NCBI GenBank assembly: GCA_030544215.1
Contig: JARZZO010000003.1
Coordinates: forward strand, 23,879,879 to 23,943,878
Direction of reading: 5' to 3'
Source of the DNA: Zantedeschia hybrid cultivar
Taxonomy: Eukaryota > Streptophyta > Magnoliopsida > Alismatales > Araceae
DNA length: 64,000 nucleotides
Shown here: positions 1 to 10,919 of the stretch, in pieces
How positions within the stretch are numbered: the first letter of the stretch is position 1
How the letters are laid out: each line of letters starts with the position of its first letter
The notes under the pieces: model-generated
Databases searched by the model: none
What the model was told of the DNA's origin: nothing
What the model saw: the letters and a program-made list of their open reading frames with translations, nothing else
Translations under genes and position numbers: made by a program

Positions 1-380
1 TTTGGACCTTTCGCTCTACAGTAGGCGTAGACTCGTCACTGTAGCAACTGCAGGTCGGGTGGATCTTCTTCAGTGTTTCGTTGTTTGGCTTTGGCAGTTC
101 CCATGGGAGCAATCCCTAGGGTTGCGGCTTCAGTGCCTAGTCCCGGTTGTAGCTCGGGTCTCGGGAATTGGGTCACTGGAATGCCATTTTTACACCCCTC
201 TGTCTTTGACATGGGTCTTCTTCTTATCGGAGCATCTCGATTTGTCCCGGATGGCTCTCGATAAAATTTTAACAGCCCTCCGTTAAGGGGAGATGCTGTC
301 GAAATTTCGACAGAATTTTCCTTTTCGATAAGGGCTTTTTGCATTTGATTTTGACTTGTTGTCTCTTCTTTTTCAGTATA
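1..380 (+). other. 5' flank of the antisense plant-mobile-domain ORF
   Basis: No protein is supported here. Bases 15-21 and 37-43 form a 7-bp inverted repeat (CTACAGT / ACTGTAG) around a GGCGTAGACTCG unit that resembles the repeated GCGCAGACTCA unit in the LTR at 15.4-18.0 kb. A pyrimidine tract ending in CAG at 370-376, just before the ATG at 381, looks like a splice acceptor, so an intron in the 5' UTR is possible. The stretch probably contains the promoter and leader of the antisense ORF, but no TATA box is convincing. Confidence 0.35.
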
Positions 381-3247
381 ATGGCTTCTCGAAGGAAAGA
401 CAAAGCTGTGATGCCCGAGGCTGTCTTCGAAGATGTGCCAGTTTCTCCGACAGGGTCTTCTGAACAGACTCCTACAATGGCTAAGAAGAGTGGGCCTGTG
501 ATAAGTCCCTTTCACTTGACACCTGCAACAGGCATAGACGAGGACAGTGAACTACAACAATTTTTTGAGGTTGCTGTCTTGGATCATCCCTTTGCTGATG
601 AATCAGATGGCAAGGTTGATGAGAGCAGACTTGTCTTTGCGGAAGGATTCTATAAATATAGACGGGACAAAGATTATCCAGTTCACTTTCCCAGCGATCA
701 GCATTTGTACAACTTCTTGCTTGACTTCAAGGTCAATGGAGTGCGTTCTGAAAGAAGGGCTTTTTATGCCGAGGATGCCTGCCATTTTGAAATTTCGAGA
801 CAACCTGAGGGGAACTGTAACCCGTGGCGAATCTTTGTTCAAGTTGGGTTATGCTAGAGTCATGCTCATGCCCAGGGGGACTAATATCATGCGTCCTCAG
901 GACTGCATTCTGACCTGCTCACCTTCATTTATTCCTGCCAAGTGGGGATATGACAGAGGTATCCCAGACTTGAAACAGAGGCGGCATGGGTTATTTCTTT
1001 CTCCATGTAAATGGGGCTTCAGAGAAGAGCCATTGATTTTTGACTATTTAGCCATGAGGTTTAGATTGAAGGCAGCAATGGGCTAGTTTGGCGACTTGAA
1101 GCTTAAATCTGGCCACAGCTTCAGAGAATATTTTGTAGAGTATACTAATTATGTCTTGAAACATTACCATGATTTGCTGAGCCGAGTGGATCTTCTTGGT
1201 AGTGTGTATGCCGCTCGATTCCGATACCCGATCTTTAAAGGCCTTTGTTGTGGCATGATCAAGGTATTCATGAAGGAGTTCAATACCTTTTATACTCCGG
1301 AAGGAGAGACATCTCTAGATTTATGGACTTTACATCAGCTTTCTGGCTTGCCCATTGACGGGGAGCCTTATGAAGAAATATGCCATCCCGACATTGTCAA
1401 GGACAGAACAGACGGCAAGGGCCGCTATGCAACCTGGAGGTCTTACAGATTCCTCCTCAAGGCTTACATGATTCTGACTTTTGGTGAAGAGTCTCTGAAA
1501 AAGATATCCCGCAGAGAGAGGACACGGGTCCGCGGAGTTGTTTGGCTCCGTTTCTTTCATAATGTTGATATTCGATATATAGACTTTCCTGGGGCTGGTG
1601 AGACTCCGGCCTTCATGGGGCAGACAGCCAGGCACCGAAAGGGATATCCTTATATCATCTTTGAGGAACACAAGAAAGATGCCAATCCCTTGGACTTGGA
1701 TAGGAATACCCATCTGGCAGCATACTTGGCCTACTGGCTTTTGAATTTTGCTATTCCTCAGGGGGATGAGGGAGTAATTCGTCCTGAGACTCTTTATGGA
1801 GCTTGTGAACTAGCCTAGGGAATTAAACTGTCTCTAGCTCGAGTTAGTCTGTGCCTGATTTTCAAAACTCTTGGCCAAGTGGTTAAGCAGGAGAAACCAC
1901 GAGAATTTAATGTTGTAGGTCCCATTCATTTCTTTAATGCCTGGGTGGCTTCTATTTTTTCAGAGTCTGCCCCGAAGAGCCTGGCTTCCCCTCGCATATT
2001 TCCACGCATGATTGAATATGCAAGTGTTGATGGAGGGGATACCCAGAAGCAACTTTATGAGATTTACGGTATCTTGACTGATACCAGACGAAAAACTGAG
2101 GGGGACATACGTTTTTGAAAGCATACTGCCAATTCTCGTCCTCTAGTGAGCCCCTTTAAAATATTTGCCGAGGGTACCGCTGTTGAGTTCACCCATTCTC
2201 AAACCAAGCAGCTACTGAAGAAGTCTGCATTGGATAGTCAGATTAGATCATGGCTTCTATCCATCAGACCTAGTGTCTTGGTATACCGGAAGGGATCTGT
2301 AGTTCATTTAGAACCCTATTATCCTTTCCGTTTCGGCCGGAATTTTGGATATGATCAGTGCATTCCTTCTTGTGATCACATATTTCAGCTTCCTGACCAC
2401 CATCTTTTGGGCTCCAACTGACTGCAGAAGGCCCGTGAATGGTGGGATTATTTCCACCGATTTGAAAATGTTTCTTTCATAATTCCTTCTGCGGTCCATG
2501 CTCCTCGTATGACATGTGAATATGTCAGATGGTGGCGAATGCGCACCAATATCTATAGCCAGGAGAGGACCCAATGCTGGAGCAATGCTGAGAAGAAAAT
2601 CTTGGAGACCCTATGGGAAATCCCTTTTGATATAGAGTTCCATTATATGCACTTCTTAGATGATAAGAATGCTGCTAAGTATGCGGAGAGACGGGCAGCT
2701 TATAAGGCTCGTCACAGAGATTCTTTACCCTTCATTGATCCAGAGTTGACAAGGCTGGATACCGAAGAGCTAAAGGGGGCCTTCTTGAAGCAATTTAATA
2801 TTTCTGTGACCTCTGAAGATTGTCCCAATATCGATTTCCCGGAAGAGGAAGATATCAGTGGTAGAGATTCTCAGCAAGCTCCTTAGAGTCTCTCAGGTAT
2901 TCAGAGATTTTATGTCCCGCACAAGGAAGAGAAACCTGATTTTTACAAGGGCACCAGCTGGCTACTTGCCCTTTTGAAATATTGCGGTGTATCCCAGGAT
3001 TCCACTGCGCAGGGTATGTTGGATGCAAAACTACCCACTTCTTGGGATCATATAGATGGGTGGGGACTTGATGCTTTGCGCTTGGGGATTTGCTTGAGCG
3101 ATAAAAAGCATTATGATCTCAGTAGCCTAGCTTCTCAAGCAAAGACAATGAATGATGTCATATATATTGTGAAGGAGGTTTCACTTAGAGATAAGTCTTC
3201 CAAATATGAATATTGGCCTTTATCAAACTGTTATGAAGGCGATTGCT

Positions 3248-3339
3248 GTAAGTATATGCATTTGTGCTTGACTTCTTTTGAGCTTTATGCCTTTTCTCTG
3301 CTTATATAAATTGATTTCTTCTTTTGCATATTCTTGTAG
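3248..3339 (+). other. Intron 1 of the antisense PMD ORF
   Basis: The donor GTAAGT at 3248 and the acceptor TTCTTGTAG ending at 3339 join a codon split 1+2 (T from the left exon, TG from the right). The reading frame continues into a Lys/Ala-rich segment. The intron holds in-frame stops, so splicing is needed for a long product. Confidence 0.65.
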
Positions 3340-3633
3340 TGCCGACAGCCAAATATCTGACTCAACAGCATCGGAGGGCAGTGGCTATTGCAAAGAGACC
3401 CTCTTTCTTTCCTCCTGTGCCTTCTAAAACATCAACCCCCGCATCCTCTGTGGAGGTCAGTGTTATAGGGAGGGCGGTTGCCGCTGCCAAAGAGACGCGT
3501 ACAAAGAAGAGACAAGAGCCTGCCCCTGAACCTCTTCCTCTTGTCAATTTGTCGGTGCTTGCCGAATTTGAAGCTTTTATAGAAAAGACTGCCAAGCGGG
3601 CGAGTGCCTTGGTTTCTCCATCTCCAGCCAAGG

Positions 3634-3715
3634 GTGGTATGCACTATACTTTTGATTTATGCCTTTCAGAATTTTGACATCGATGATGAACAACTTCCTT
3701 TTGTTTTCATTACAG
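3634..3715 (+). other. Intron 2 of the antisense PMD ORF
   Basis: GTGGTATGC after CCAAGG gives a donor at 3634. The acceptor TTTTCATTACAG ends at 3715. Joining restores the frame into a basic segment (V-K-Q-V-A-K-R-F-R). A nearby CTTTCAG at about 3669 is an alternative acceptor. Confidence 0.5.
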
Positions 3716-3973
3716 GGAGGGTTAAGCAAGTTGCAAAAAGATTTCGCAAAGGGCCCAAAGAATCTGTCCCCCCTGAAAAGATTATACTGCCCAAGCGCCA
3801 ATCCTCGAGATTATTGGCTTAGAGAAGGAAAGAAGAAACTGATGATACTTCTTCCAGTGTGGAAGAAATAATACTTCTTCCTCCTTCACCTTCTATTTCT
3901 TCCCATACTACTGAACACATTAGTAGTGGAGCTTTGCCAGAGACAGCTATCTGGTCGCCGCCGAGGGATTAAG

Positions 3974-4182
3974 GTAACCCTTCTGAGACTTATAGCAATA
4001 GTGATTTCATTTCACTACTGAATTTCTGACTTCGACCATATAGGTTTTGAAGCAACCGAAGGCTTGATATTAAAGACTCATCAAGCTGAAATAGTGCAGT
4101 CTGCTATGGTAATTTCTCTTTACCACATTTTTTCTACTTTTTCCATCATTTAAACTTGACTTGTATATATTTTGAATATCAG
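3974..4182 (+). other. Introns 3 and 4 of the antisense PMD ORF with a short exon between
   Basis: GTAACC at 3974 to ATATAG at 4043, then a 65-nt exon at 4044-4108, then GTAATT at 4109 to AATATCAG at 4182. Both introns are T-rich with plant-like borders. The final exon opens in phase at 4183. Boundaries were judged by eye only. Confidence 0.5.
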
Positions 4183-5400
4183 GCATCCCCGGCTCATGCA
4201 GAAGGGATGGAAATTCCTCATGTCCCGACTGAAAGGGACATGGATTTTGAAATATCGGCCTCCATGCCAGTTTCTTCTTCTGAAGAGGTAGAAGTTGTTT
4301 TTGCTGAAGATGCGGAACCAGAAGAGATTTCAATGGTTCCAACTGTCATAACTTCGACAGAGGTCATTACCTTCTCGGCTATCAAGACCATGGAACTTTC
4401 AGCTCCTGATCTTGCGGATATTATGGCTACCTCAGAGCATGGCGGGGTTGACTCGGGAAAAAGTTCACCGAGTCAACAGGTGATAGTATCCCGTCCTGTC
4501 CCCTGTAGATTAAACTCTGCTGAACATATTCTTCGGCTTATTGATATTGTGACTCATATATGCACATCATCCCTTGTACATATTTCTTCTGAGCCAATTA
4601 CTTTAGACGAACCTTCCGCCTTTATAATTGCTTTGCCCGCAGCTAAACTTACAGAAAGTGACCTGCCCCCAGCCATATCAAGCATTGTAGCTGTCACATC
4701 AGCCCCTTCTATTACCGAACCTTCATCCAGTTCAGTGTCTTCCTCTTCCCGTCACACGGTCATGGACTGGACTTCAGTGGATGAATCTGTGCATATTGCT
4801 ATCCTTTCTATTCCTGTTGGTTCAGGCATACAGGATATTGATGTCCTTGGCGCCAATATCAAGCTTTTACGACAAATTATACGCCGGCAGCCTAGTTCAT
4901 CATATGATCTTCTGCACCAACAAATTGAGAGCATGACTACATGGATTCATCTAGCAGGAGCTTCTTTGGATGAGTGGCTTCCTATTGCTTCCACTGCTTT
5001 GAGATTTTTCAAGCGTCAAGAATATATTCAATCATTTATACAAGATCGACGCCAAGCCTTGTCTCTTCAGCGGCATGAATATACCTTGCAGATGCAGCCT
5101 GTCTCTCTTCAAATTTCACAACAACAAGCAGAAATAGCTGGCTTTGAACAGAAAGAAGGCTTGTTGGTGGAAAATATTCAGCGCTTAGAGAATGAACTTG
5201 CTGCTGCGAAAGTCGAACTGGAAACTTTAAGGCACAGTTTACATAGACGTCAAGATGATCTTCTGGTTTCCCAAGGCCTTCTTGAATCCTTATCCAGTGA
5301 AGTTTCCAAGCTGCAGACTGAAGAGGAAGCTCTTTCTGAGTTGCATACTCAAGTTGGAGAAGGACTTCCGCTGTTCTCCATGTTACTTGAGGATCCATGA

Positions 5401-5860
5401 TGTTGTTTATAACTGAACTTTGTAATTGGGAGGGGTATTTTCTTTTTGCTTTTTCCATGTAAACTGGGATGGAAGTCATTTCTTGTAAACTTTCGGCACA
5501 TTATAAAGAGAATTTTGTATCATATCCCCCTTTCAATGAATTCCATGCTTGAATTTCTTTTTTTTTATTATTCACTTTACCGACCCAAGTGCCCTTTCGG
5601 GCTTTCACCGAAGTCGGCCCCCTCTTGCTTTTTCCCGTACGCCCTTTCGGGTTTTCATACAGCGGGGTTCCCGATTTTGCCTGTAGCGCCCTTTCTGGTT
5701 TTCGCCACAGCCGGGTATATAGCCCTTGTTTCCCTTGACCGCAGAAGGTACGATCAAGTCCGGCGAGGCATCTCTATTTTTAAGCCCCTTTTGACTTTTC
5801 TCTCATTTTTTTTATCCCTCTCTCTCCCCTTGTTGTAAATGAAGTAGAGTGAAGTGTATA
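5401..5860 (+). repeat. 3' flank of the antisense ORF with three GCCCTTTCGGG direct repeats
   Basis: After the stop at 5398-5400 comes a T-rich 3'-UTR-like stretch. Three copies of GCCCTTTC(G/T)GG followed by TTTTC start at 5591, 5641 and 5688, spaced 50 and 47 bp. Each copy ends in a C/G-rich CGGGG-like box. From about 5740 the DNA is pyrimidine-rich. No coding capacity is supported. Confidence 0.5.
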
Positions 5861-5989
5861 TCCATGGTAACTGCTAAGCTGAAAGGAAAAGATTTCAAAT
5901 GAAGATGACTTAACGATGTTTATTGCCTTCTATAACTAACAATGTTATGGGGATTATTGAAGCTTAAAAAGGAAGGACGAAGTGAGAGG

Positions 5990-6413
5990 GGCAATGAATA
6001 CCTCAATCACTTGTTTATTGAAAATGGCACAAACCGTAAGGATCTGAGCCTTTATTGGGGTAGCAAAGATCGTAAGGATCTTAACCACTATGCAAGGTGG
6101 CAGTAGACCAAAAGGATCTACGCCATGCAAATCCTAAGTACCAACGACGGACTCATAGGTTTTTGGTCGTGGTAACATAGGTATGATTTGAAATGCATGA
6201 ACCCAGAATACTTCAAGCAGACTCATAGGTTTGTAGCCTGAAGTAGACAGGGGTGTTTGAATGATGCAAACCTAGGTACCTAGGTTATGAGGACCCTAAT
6301 TATCAATGACGGGCTTAAAGGCTTTTGGTCATGATAACTAGGGGTGATTTTGAATGGATGAACCCTAACTACCACAGTAGACTCATAGGTTTGTAGCCGA
6401 GGTAGATAGGGAG
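5990..6413. repeat. Degenerate direct repeats in the 3' region of element A
   Basis: CGTAAGGATCT-like units occur near 6037 and 6068, with a variant (AAAAGGATCT) near 6110. A unit of about 160 bp follows in two diverged copies (about 6140-6252 and 6298-6412). Both copies carry GACTCATAGGTTTGTAGCC. In the first copy a related GACTCATAGGTTTTTGGTC box precedes it; in the second that box has drifted (GGGCTTAAAGGCTTTTGGTC). The stretch lies between the antisense ORF and the integrase end of element A, where Tat-lineage elements commonly carry variable tandem repeats. Confidence 0.5.
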
Positions 6414-6828
6414 TACGGAGTACTCTTCTCAGAAACTCAGTAATTTCGGGGATGGCGGAGTCACAAGGGACCCAGGCCATCAGCCGGTGCGACGTAGTCA
6501 TTGAAGACCCCGGTCGACTTACTTTGCTTTGATTTGAATTTGCTTGATTGGTGACGGAGTACTCCTCTTGGAGACCCGGTCTTTCGGGGATGACAGAGTC
6601 ACGACGGACCCAGGCCAGCCACCGGTGCGACGTAGTCGTTGAAGACCCCGGTCGACTTACTTTGCTTTGCTTTGAATTTGCTTGATTGTTGACGGAGTAC
6701 CCCTTTCGGAGACCCAGTCTTTCAGGGATGACGGAGTCACGAGGGACCCGGGCCAGCCACCGGTGCGACTTAGTCATTGAAGACCCCAATCGACTTACTT
6801 TGCTTTGCTTTTGCATTTGCTTGCACTT
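6414..6828. repeat. Tandem repeat, three copies of about 138 bp
   Basis: Units begin with (G/T)ACGGAGTAC at about 6414, 6553 and 6691 and end with CGACTTACTTTGCTTTG plus a TTTGAATTTGCTTGAT tail. They differ by scattered substitutions. The period is about 138 bp (46 codons), which keeps a minus-strand frame open across the array. That frame has no recognisable domain and probably reflects the repeat length. 3'-region tandem repeats of Tat/Ogre elements are a known source of plant satellite DNA. Confidence 0.75.
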
Positions 6829-8110
6829 GGATTTGACTTTGGGCTTAAAATTGAGTGGCGATACTGAATGCACCAGGCCACCTTCTTTGTTTTGAACTTG
6901 CTTTGAACTTGAGCAATAGAGTCTAGTAGGACCTACGCCGGCTTATATTTGAATCTTGAACTTGAATTTAAGCTTGGATTTGTGTGGCGGGTCTTGTTGA
7001 CCCAGGCCGATTTGAATTTGAGCTTGAATGGGGGGGTCGAATGAGCCTAGGCCATCTTCCTTGTTTTATGCTTTGGATGACGGAATCCAGTAGGACACAT
7101 GCCAATTTGCATTTGGATTTGATTTTGAACTTGAGCGGCAGAGTCTTGCTAACTTGGGCCGATTTGCATTTGAACTTGAGCCTGGATTTAGGCTTGGTTT
7201 TTCGCATTTGAACTTCAATTGGAACTTTGAATTTGTACTTTGAATGACGAGATCGAATGAACCCAGGCCATTCTTTTGCTTTCAACTTTGCTTTACTCTT
7301 GGATTTTGAACTTGAATTTGAGCTTGAACTTAAGCAGTGGGTCCTGTTGACCCAAGCTGACTTATCTTGAACTTAAGCTTTGAATAGCGGGGTCGACTAG
7401 ACCCAAGCCATCTTCTTTTGCCTTCAAATTTGCTTTAAACTTGGATTTCAAACTTGAATCTAAGCAGCAGGTCATGTTGACCCAAGCTGACTTATACTTG
7501 AATTTGTGCTTGCTTTTTGGCTGGAGCTTTGAACTTGCATTTTGGGCTCGAGCTTGATTTGGAGCTTTGAATTTTGAACTTGAATTTGGTCTTGAATTTA
7601 GGCAGCAGGTCTTGTTGACTCAAGCCGATTTGAATTTGGGCTTGAATTTCAACTTGAATTTTTAACTTGAGCTTCAATTTAAGCGGCGGGTCCTATCGAC
7701 TCAAGCCGATTTGAATTTAAACTTGAATTTAAATTTGAATTTGAACTTGAGCTCGAGCTTGAACTGGAGCTTTGAATTTGGACTTGTATTTGAGCTTGAA
7801 TTTAAGCGGCGGGTCTTATTGACTCAAGCCGATTTGCCTTTGAACTTTAGCTTGCCTTTCAGGTGGAGCTCTGGATTTGAATTCGAATTTGAATTTGCTC
7901 CTTAGGTTGAAGCTTTAATCCTTGAACTTTGAACTTGAATTTTGAATTTGATTTTATGCCCGAGTTTGAGCTGGAGCTTTGAACTTGAGTGGCGGAGCCT
8001 TGCTGACCCAGACTAGTCCATACTTGACTTTGAGCTCGTATTTGAATTTATGCTTGAATTTTGAGCTTGGATTTGAATTGAGACTTGAATAGCAAGGTCC
8101 AGCAGGACTC
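6829..8110. repeat. Low-complexity TTGAAYTTG tract with regularly spaced GGGTC/GACCC hairpins
   Basis: The tract is built of TTGAATTTG/CTTGAACTTG-like hexamer variants. Every 50-180 bp it is punctuated by a GC-richer unit, GCGGGTCYTGTTGACCCAAG and variants, near 6986, 7338, 7388, 7468, 7606, 7685, 7808, 7991 and 8093. Each unit can fold as GGGTC-(5 nt)-GACCC. Translations are repeats of Lys/Phe/Leu on one strand and Asn/Leu on the other and are not genes. Confidence 0.65.
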
Positions 8111-8592
8111 AGGCCATCTTCTCTATTTCTTTGTAGCTTCTTGCCTCCTGTTCATTGAAGAGACAAGGTTGCAATACATATGCATGTTTATACCAAACAA
8201 TTTCAGAATTGGAAAACATCATCGATTCAGATTGATTTGATTGAAAACTTCGACCAGTTATAAAACGGGAAGCGGGAAATGATTTATACTCCCTCCGCAC
8301 CGGGTTTGCCTCAGCACCATTGCCCGACTAGTGGGATAGTCGGGCCAACTCTTTTTTTTTCTTTCTATTTCAATGGCATTTTGTCATTGGCAACCTATGA
8401 GGTGCTTTGGGGCGGCTTCGTAAAGCCTTTTGGAGCCTCTTCAATGCCCTTGGCTCATATAGGCAGATTAATTTTATCATGCCATTTAATATTTATAGTC
8501 TCAGGGGAATACATCCCGAGAACTTGATGATTTCTTTTGATTGTCTTCATGGTGGTCATATTCACACTGTAGATAATGCTTCATATATTTTT
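8111..8592. other. Non-coding spacer between the integrase end and the repeat tract of element A
   Basis: No gene is seen. A perfect 8-bp inverted repeat, CCCGACTA (8323-8330) and TAGTCGGG (8337-8344) with a 6-nt loop, is followed by a T-run at 8352. The 8593 boundary is where the minus-strand integrase C-terminal frame ends. A polypurine tract for element A was not identified. Confidence 0.4.
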
Positions 8593-9924
8593 TCAACCTT
8601 CGCTTGGAAAGTACGGAGGTGGCGCATGATAACGCTTCATATGTTTGCCATTTAAGGGAGGAAACTGCACTTCTCCCTTATGATTGGTAAGGGTATAGGC
8701 TCCTCCTTCATAAACAGTTTTGACGACATAGAGGCCGATCCAATTACTGGTCAACTTCCCTTTTGTATTTGACGCCATGACTTCTCTTCTTTTGACCATA
8801 ACTAGGTCTCCTTTCTTGAAGGCTCTTTCTTTGACTAGTTTATCAAATGCTCGAGCCATACGAGCTTGATATATCTGGATATTTTGTTGGGCTCAAAGTC
8901 TGTCGCCTTCCAAGGCTAATAACTCCTCGAGCCGCCTTTCTGCATTTGATTGATTTCCTTTGATAAGCCCCTGCTCTAAGGCAATGCGCAAAGAGGGGAC
9001 TTCCAATTCAATTGGTACGACTGCCTCTGACCCATATACTAAGGAATAGGGAGAACAGCCTGTTGGAGTTTTGTATATGGTTTTGTAAGCCCATAATGCT
9101 TCATACATTCTTTCTTCCCAGTCTTTCTTAGTTGAATTGGCTGTCTTTGCTAGAAGGTTGCATAGAGTCTTGTTAAAGGCTTCTGCTAACCCATTGGCTT
9201 GTGGATTGTAGACTATAGAGGTCCTCCAATCAATTTTGAATTTTGCAGCTAGCTTGTATATGATTTGATTTCGGAAGCACGTTCCATTATCTGAAATGAT
9301 CCGACTGGGTGCACCATATCGGAACAACATATTTTGGCGGAGGAACCTTTCAACGGCTGCCCCGGTGACTTCTCTTAATGCTACTGCTTCGGCCCATCTA
9401 GAAAAACAATCCGTGGCGGCCAGAATATATTTAGCACCTCTTGAGGAGGGTATGAATGGACTGACAACGTCCATGCCCCATTCGGCAAAAAGCCATGATG
9501 GTGTTGTAGGGTGCAAGGGCACCGGAGGTTTTCTTGGAATTGGGCCATGTTCCTGGCATTTGTGACATGATTTGGCATATTGCGCACAATCATTGAACAT
9601 TGTGGGCCAATAGTAGCCCAATTGTTTTAGTTGATTTTTCATCATGGGACCAGACTGGTGAGCACCAAAGATCCCGGCATGTATTTTTCTCAAGGCTTCA
9701 GCTATCTCTTTTGGTGACAGGCATCTGAGGAGAACTTTTCTTTTGCCATCATATGTCACTCGAAAGAGAGTGTCTCCTTTGTATTCATATGAATCCTTAA
9801 TACAGATCAGTTTAGCACGCTTGATTTGGGTGCTTGGCAATATTTTATGCTTGAACCAGTCGATAAGCATTTCCCTCCAATCAGGCTTATCGGCTTCTTC
9901 CACTGCACATACTTCTGTTTGCAT
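8593..9924 (-). pseudogene. Integrase of element A (Tat/Ogre-like gypsy)
   Basis: Inserts element cDNA into the nuclear genome. In order on the minus strand: an N-terminal zinc-binding region (histidines in an H-A-G-I-F-G-A-H context, then C-H-K-C), then the catalytic core with G-M-D-V-V, I-S-D-N-G and N-G-L-A-E-A, so the D-D-E triad is present. A basic C-terminal domain with F-K-K-G-D-L-V follows. One in-frame TGA at about 8891-8893 separates core and C-terminus. There is no chromodomain, which fits Tat rather than chromovirus lineage. It follows the second RNase H in the normal order and is the best preserved pol domain of this element. Confidence 0.88.
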
Positions 9925-10490
9925 TTATGTTTCTTCTCCCAACACAGTTGGCAAGAATCTTCTGTTCTTGACCCATATTTCAAGGGACCCTTCTGGCGGC
10001 AGAGCCAGAGAACTTGCTAATTTAGCCAGAGCATCAGCTTGAGCATTTACACTGCGGTTGATATGATTGATTTCAAAGAAATAGAATCTTTATATCAGCT
10101 TGAAGGCCCTTTTGTGATAAGGAATCAACTCGAGCTTTTTGACATCATATATTCCTTGGACTTGGCATATAATCAACATCGAGTCTCTATGGACTTGAAT
10201 CATTTAAATGCCCATATCCAGAGCAACTTCCAGGCCAACTATCAAAGCTTCATATTCAACTTCATTGTTGGTGCATGGCTTAGTTATGGAACACGAGGTA
10301 TGCATAACCTCGCCTTCTAGAGATATCAGGACAATGCCTGCCCCGGCCTTTGTAGTGAATGTACCATCTTGTGCAATTGCTGAACGGGAGGCCCTGTCAA
10401 AATATAGCTACCAAATCTTTTGTTCTGTATGGTTAGCTTCTAATGTTTCTTCATCTGGCAGGTCGGTGACCAACAGTGAATCTTCCGGCA
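9925..10490 (-). pseudogene. Second (archaeal-type) RNase H domain of element A
   Basis: Between the first RNase H and integrase, the minus strand encodes a degraded RNase H. It shows D-G-T near 10370, G-A-G-I-V, N-N-E-V-E-Y-E-A-L-I-V-G-L at about 10230-10275, and R-D-S after an in-frame TAA. A tail with A-D-A-L-A-K-L-A lies near 10010-10030. An additional RNase H between RT/RNase H and integrase is a hallmark of the Tat lineage. Here it carries at least two stops and is unlikely to be functional. The assignment rests on motif order, not on a search. Confidence 0.7.
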
Positions 10491-10919
10491 CTAGATGTGC
10501 CGCAAAGAAGTCTGCAATAGCTTGACCTTTAATGGATTTCTGAGAAATATATTTGATGTCGAACTCCATGAGGAGGACTGCCATTTGCCCAAACGACCTT
10601 TCAAGGCTGGTCGATTGAAGATATATTTGAGAGGATCAGCCCTAGAGATGAGCTGGATTTCATGTGATAGCATATAGTGCCTGAGTCTTTTAGTTGCAAA
10701 GACCAGGGCTAAGCATATCTTTTCGATAGGTGAGTACCAGAGTTCAGCCCCGATCAGCCTTCTGCTTAAGTAATACTGTGCTTGCTCTTTGCCTTCTTCG
10801 TTGTCTTGTGCCAGCATTGCCCCCAGAGAAGTCTCCTGAGCAGCGATATATAAGATTAATGACTGGCCTTTGATAGGTACCCCCAGCACGAGTGGCGATG
10901 CAAGGTATTGCTTGATTTT
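10491..10919 (-). pseudogene. First RNase H domain of element A
   Basis: Minus-strand continuation of RT after an in-frame TAG at about 10920. The frame shows a Y-Y-L-S-R motif and A-E-x-x-Y-S-P-I-E-K, and then A-T-K-R-L-R-H-Y, typical of Ty3/gypsy RNase H. It degrades the RNA strand during reverse transcription. Towards 10560 the frame drifts (W-Q-S-S-S-W), suggesting a frameshift before the domain end. Confidence 0.78.

Larger units (their letters stand above)
381..5400 (+). pseudogene. Antisense ORF of element A: plant mobile domain (aminotransferase-like) protein, multi-exon, degraded
   Basis: The product resembles retrotransposon-borne plant mobile domain (PMD) proteins. Its molecular role is unknown. 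The start is ATG at 381 (M-A-S-R-R-K). The core at about 1270-1400 has the family signature F-Y-T-P-E-G-E-T followed by L-x-G-L-P-I-D-G. The frame is open from the ATG to about 830, shifts by one near 800-850, then runs in a single frame to 3247, broken by stops at about 1084, 1816, 2116, 2419 and 2884. Four GT-AG introns are visible (3248-3339, 3634-3715, 3974-4043, 4109-4182). The first two keep the frame, although the spliced frame then meets further stops near 3820 and 3969. The last exon (4183-5400) is acidic and Ser-rich, then a heptad-like coiled coil rich in Q, E and L. It lies opposite in strand to gag-pol of the element around it. Extra antisense ORFs are known in Tat-lineage elements; attributing this one to element A is my inference. 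Confidence 0.72.

Noticed and set aside
1..60. Start of the element A 3' LTR
   Set aside because: Only about 30 bases resemble the LTR (GGCGTAGACTCG...CACTGTAGC). Flanks do not align, so an LTR here is not supported.
6280..6873. A 197-codon minus-strand frame with 46-residue repeats
   Set aside because: It results from a tandem repeat whose period is divisible by three. No start context or domain. Noted under the satellite finding only.
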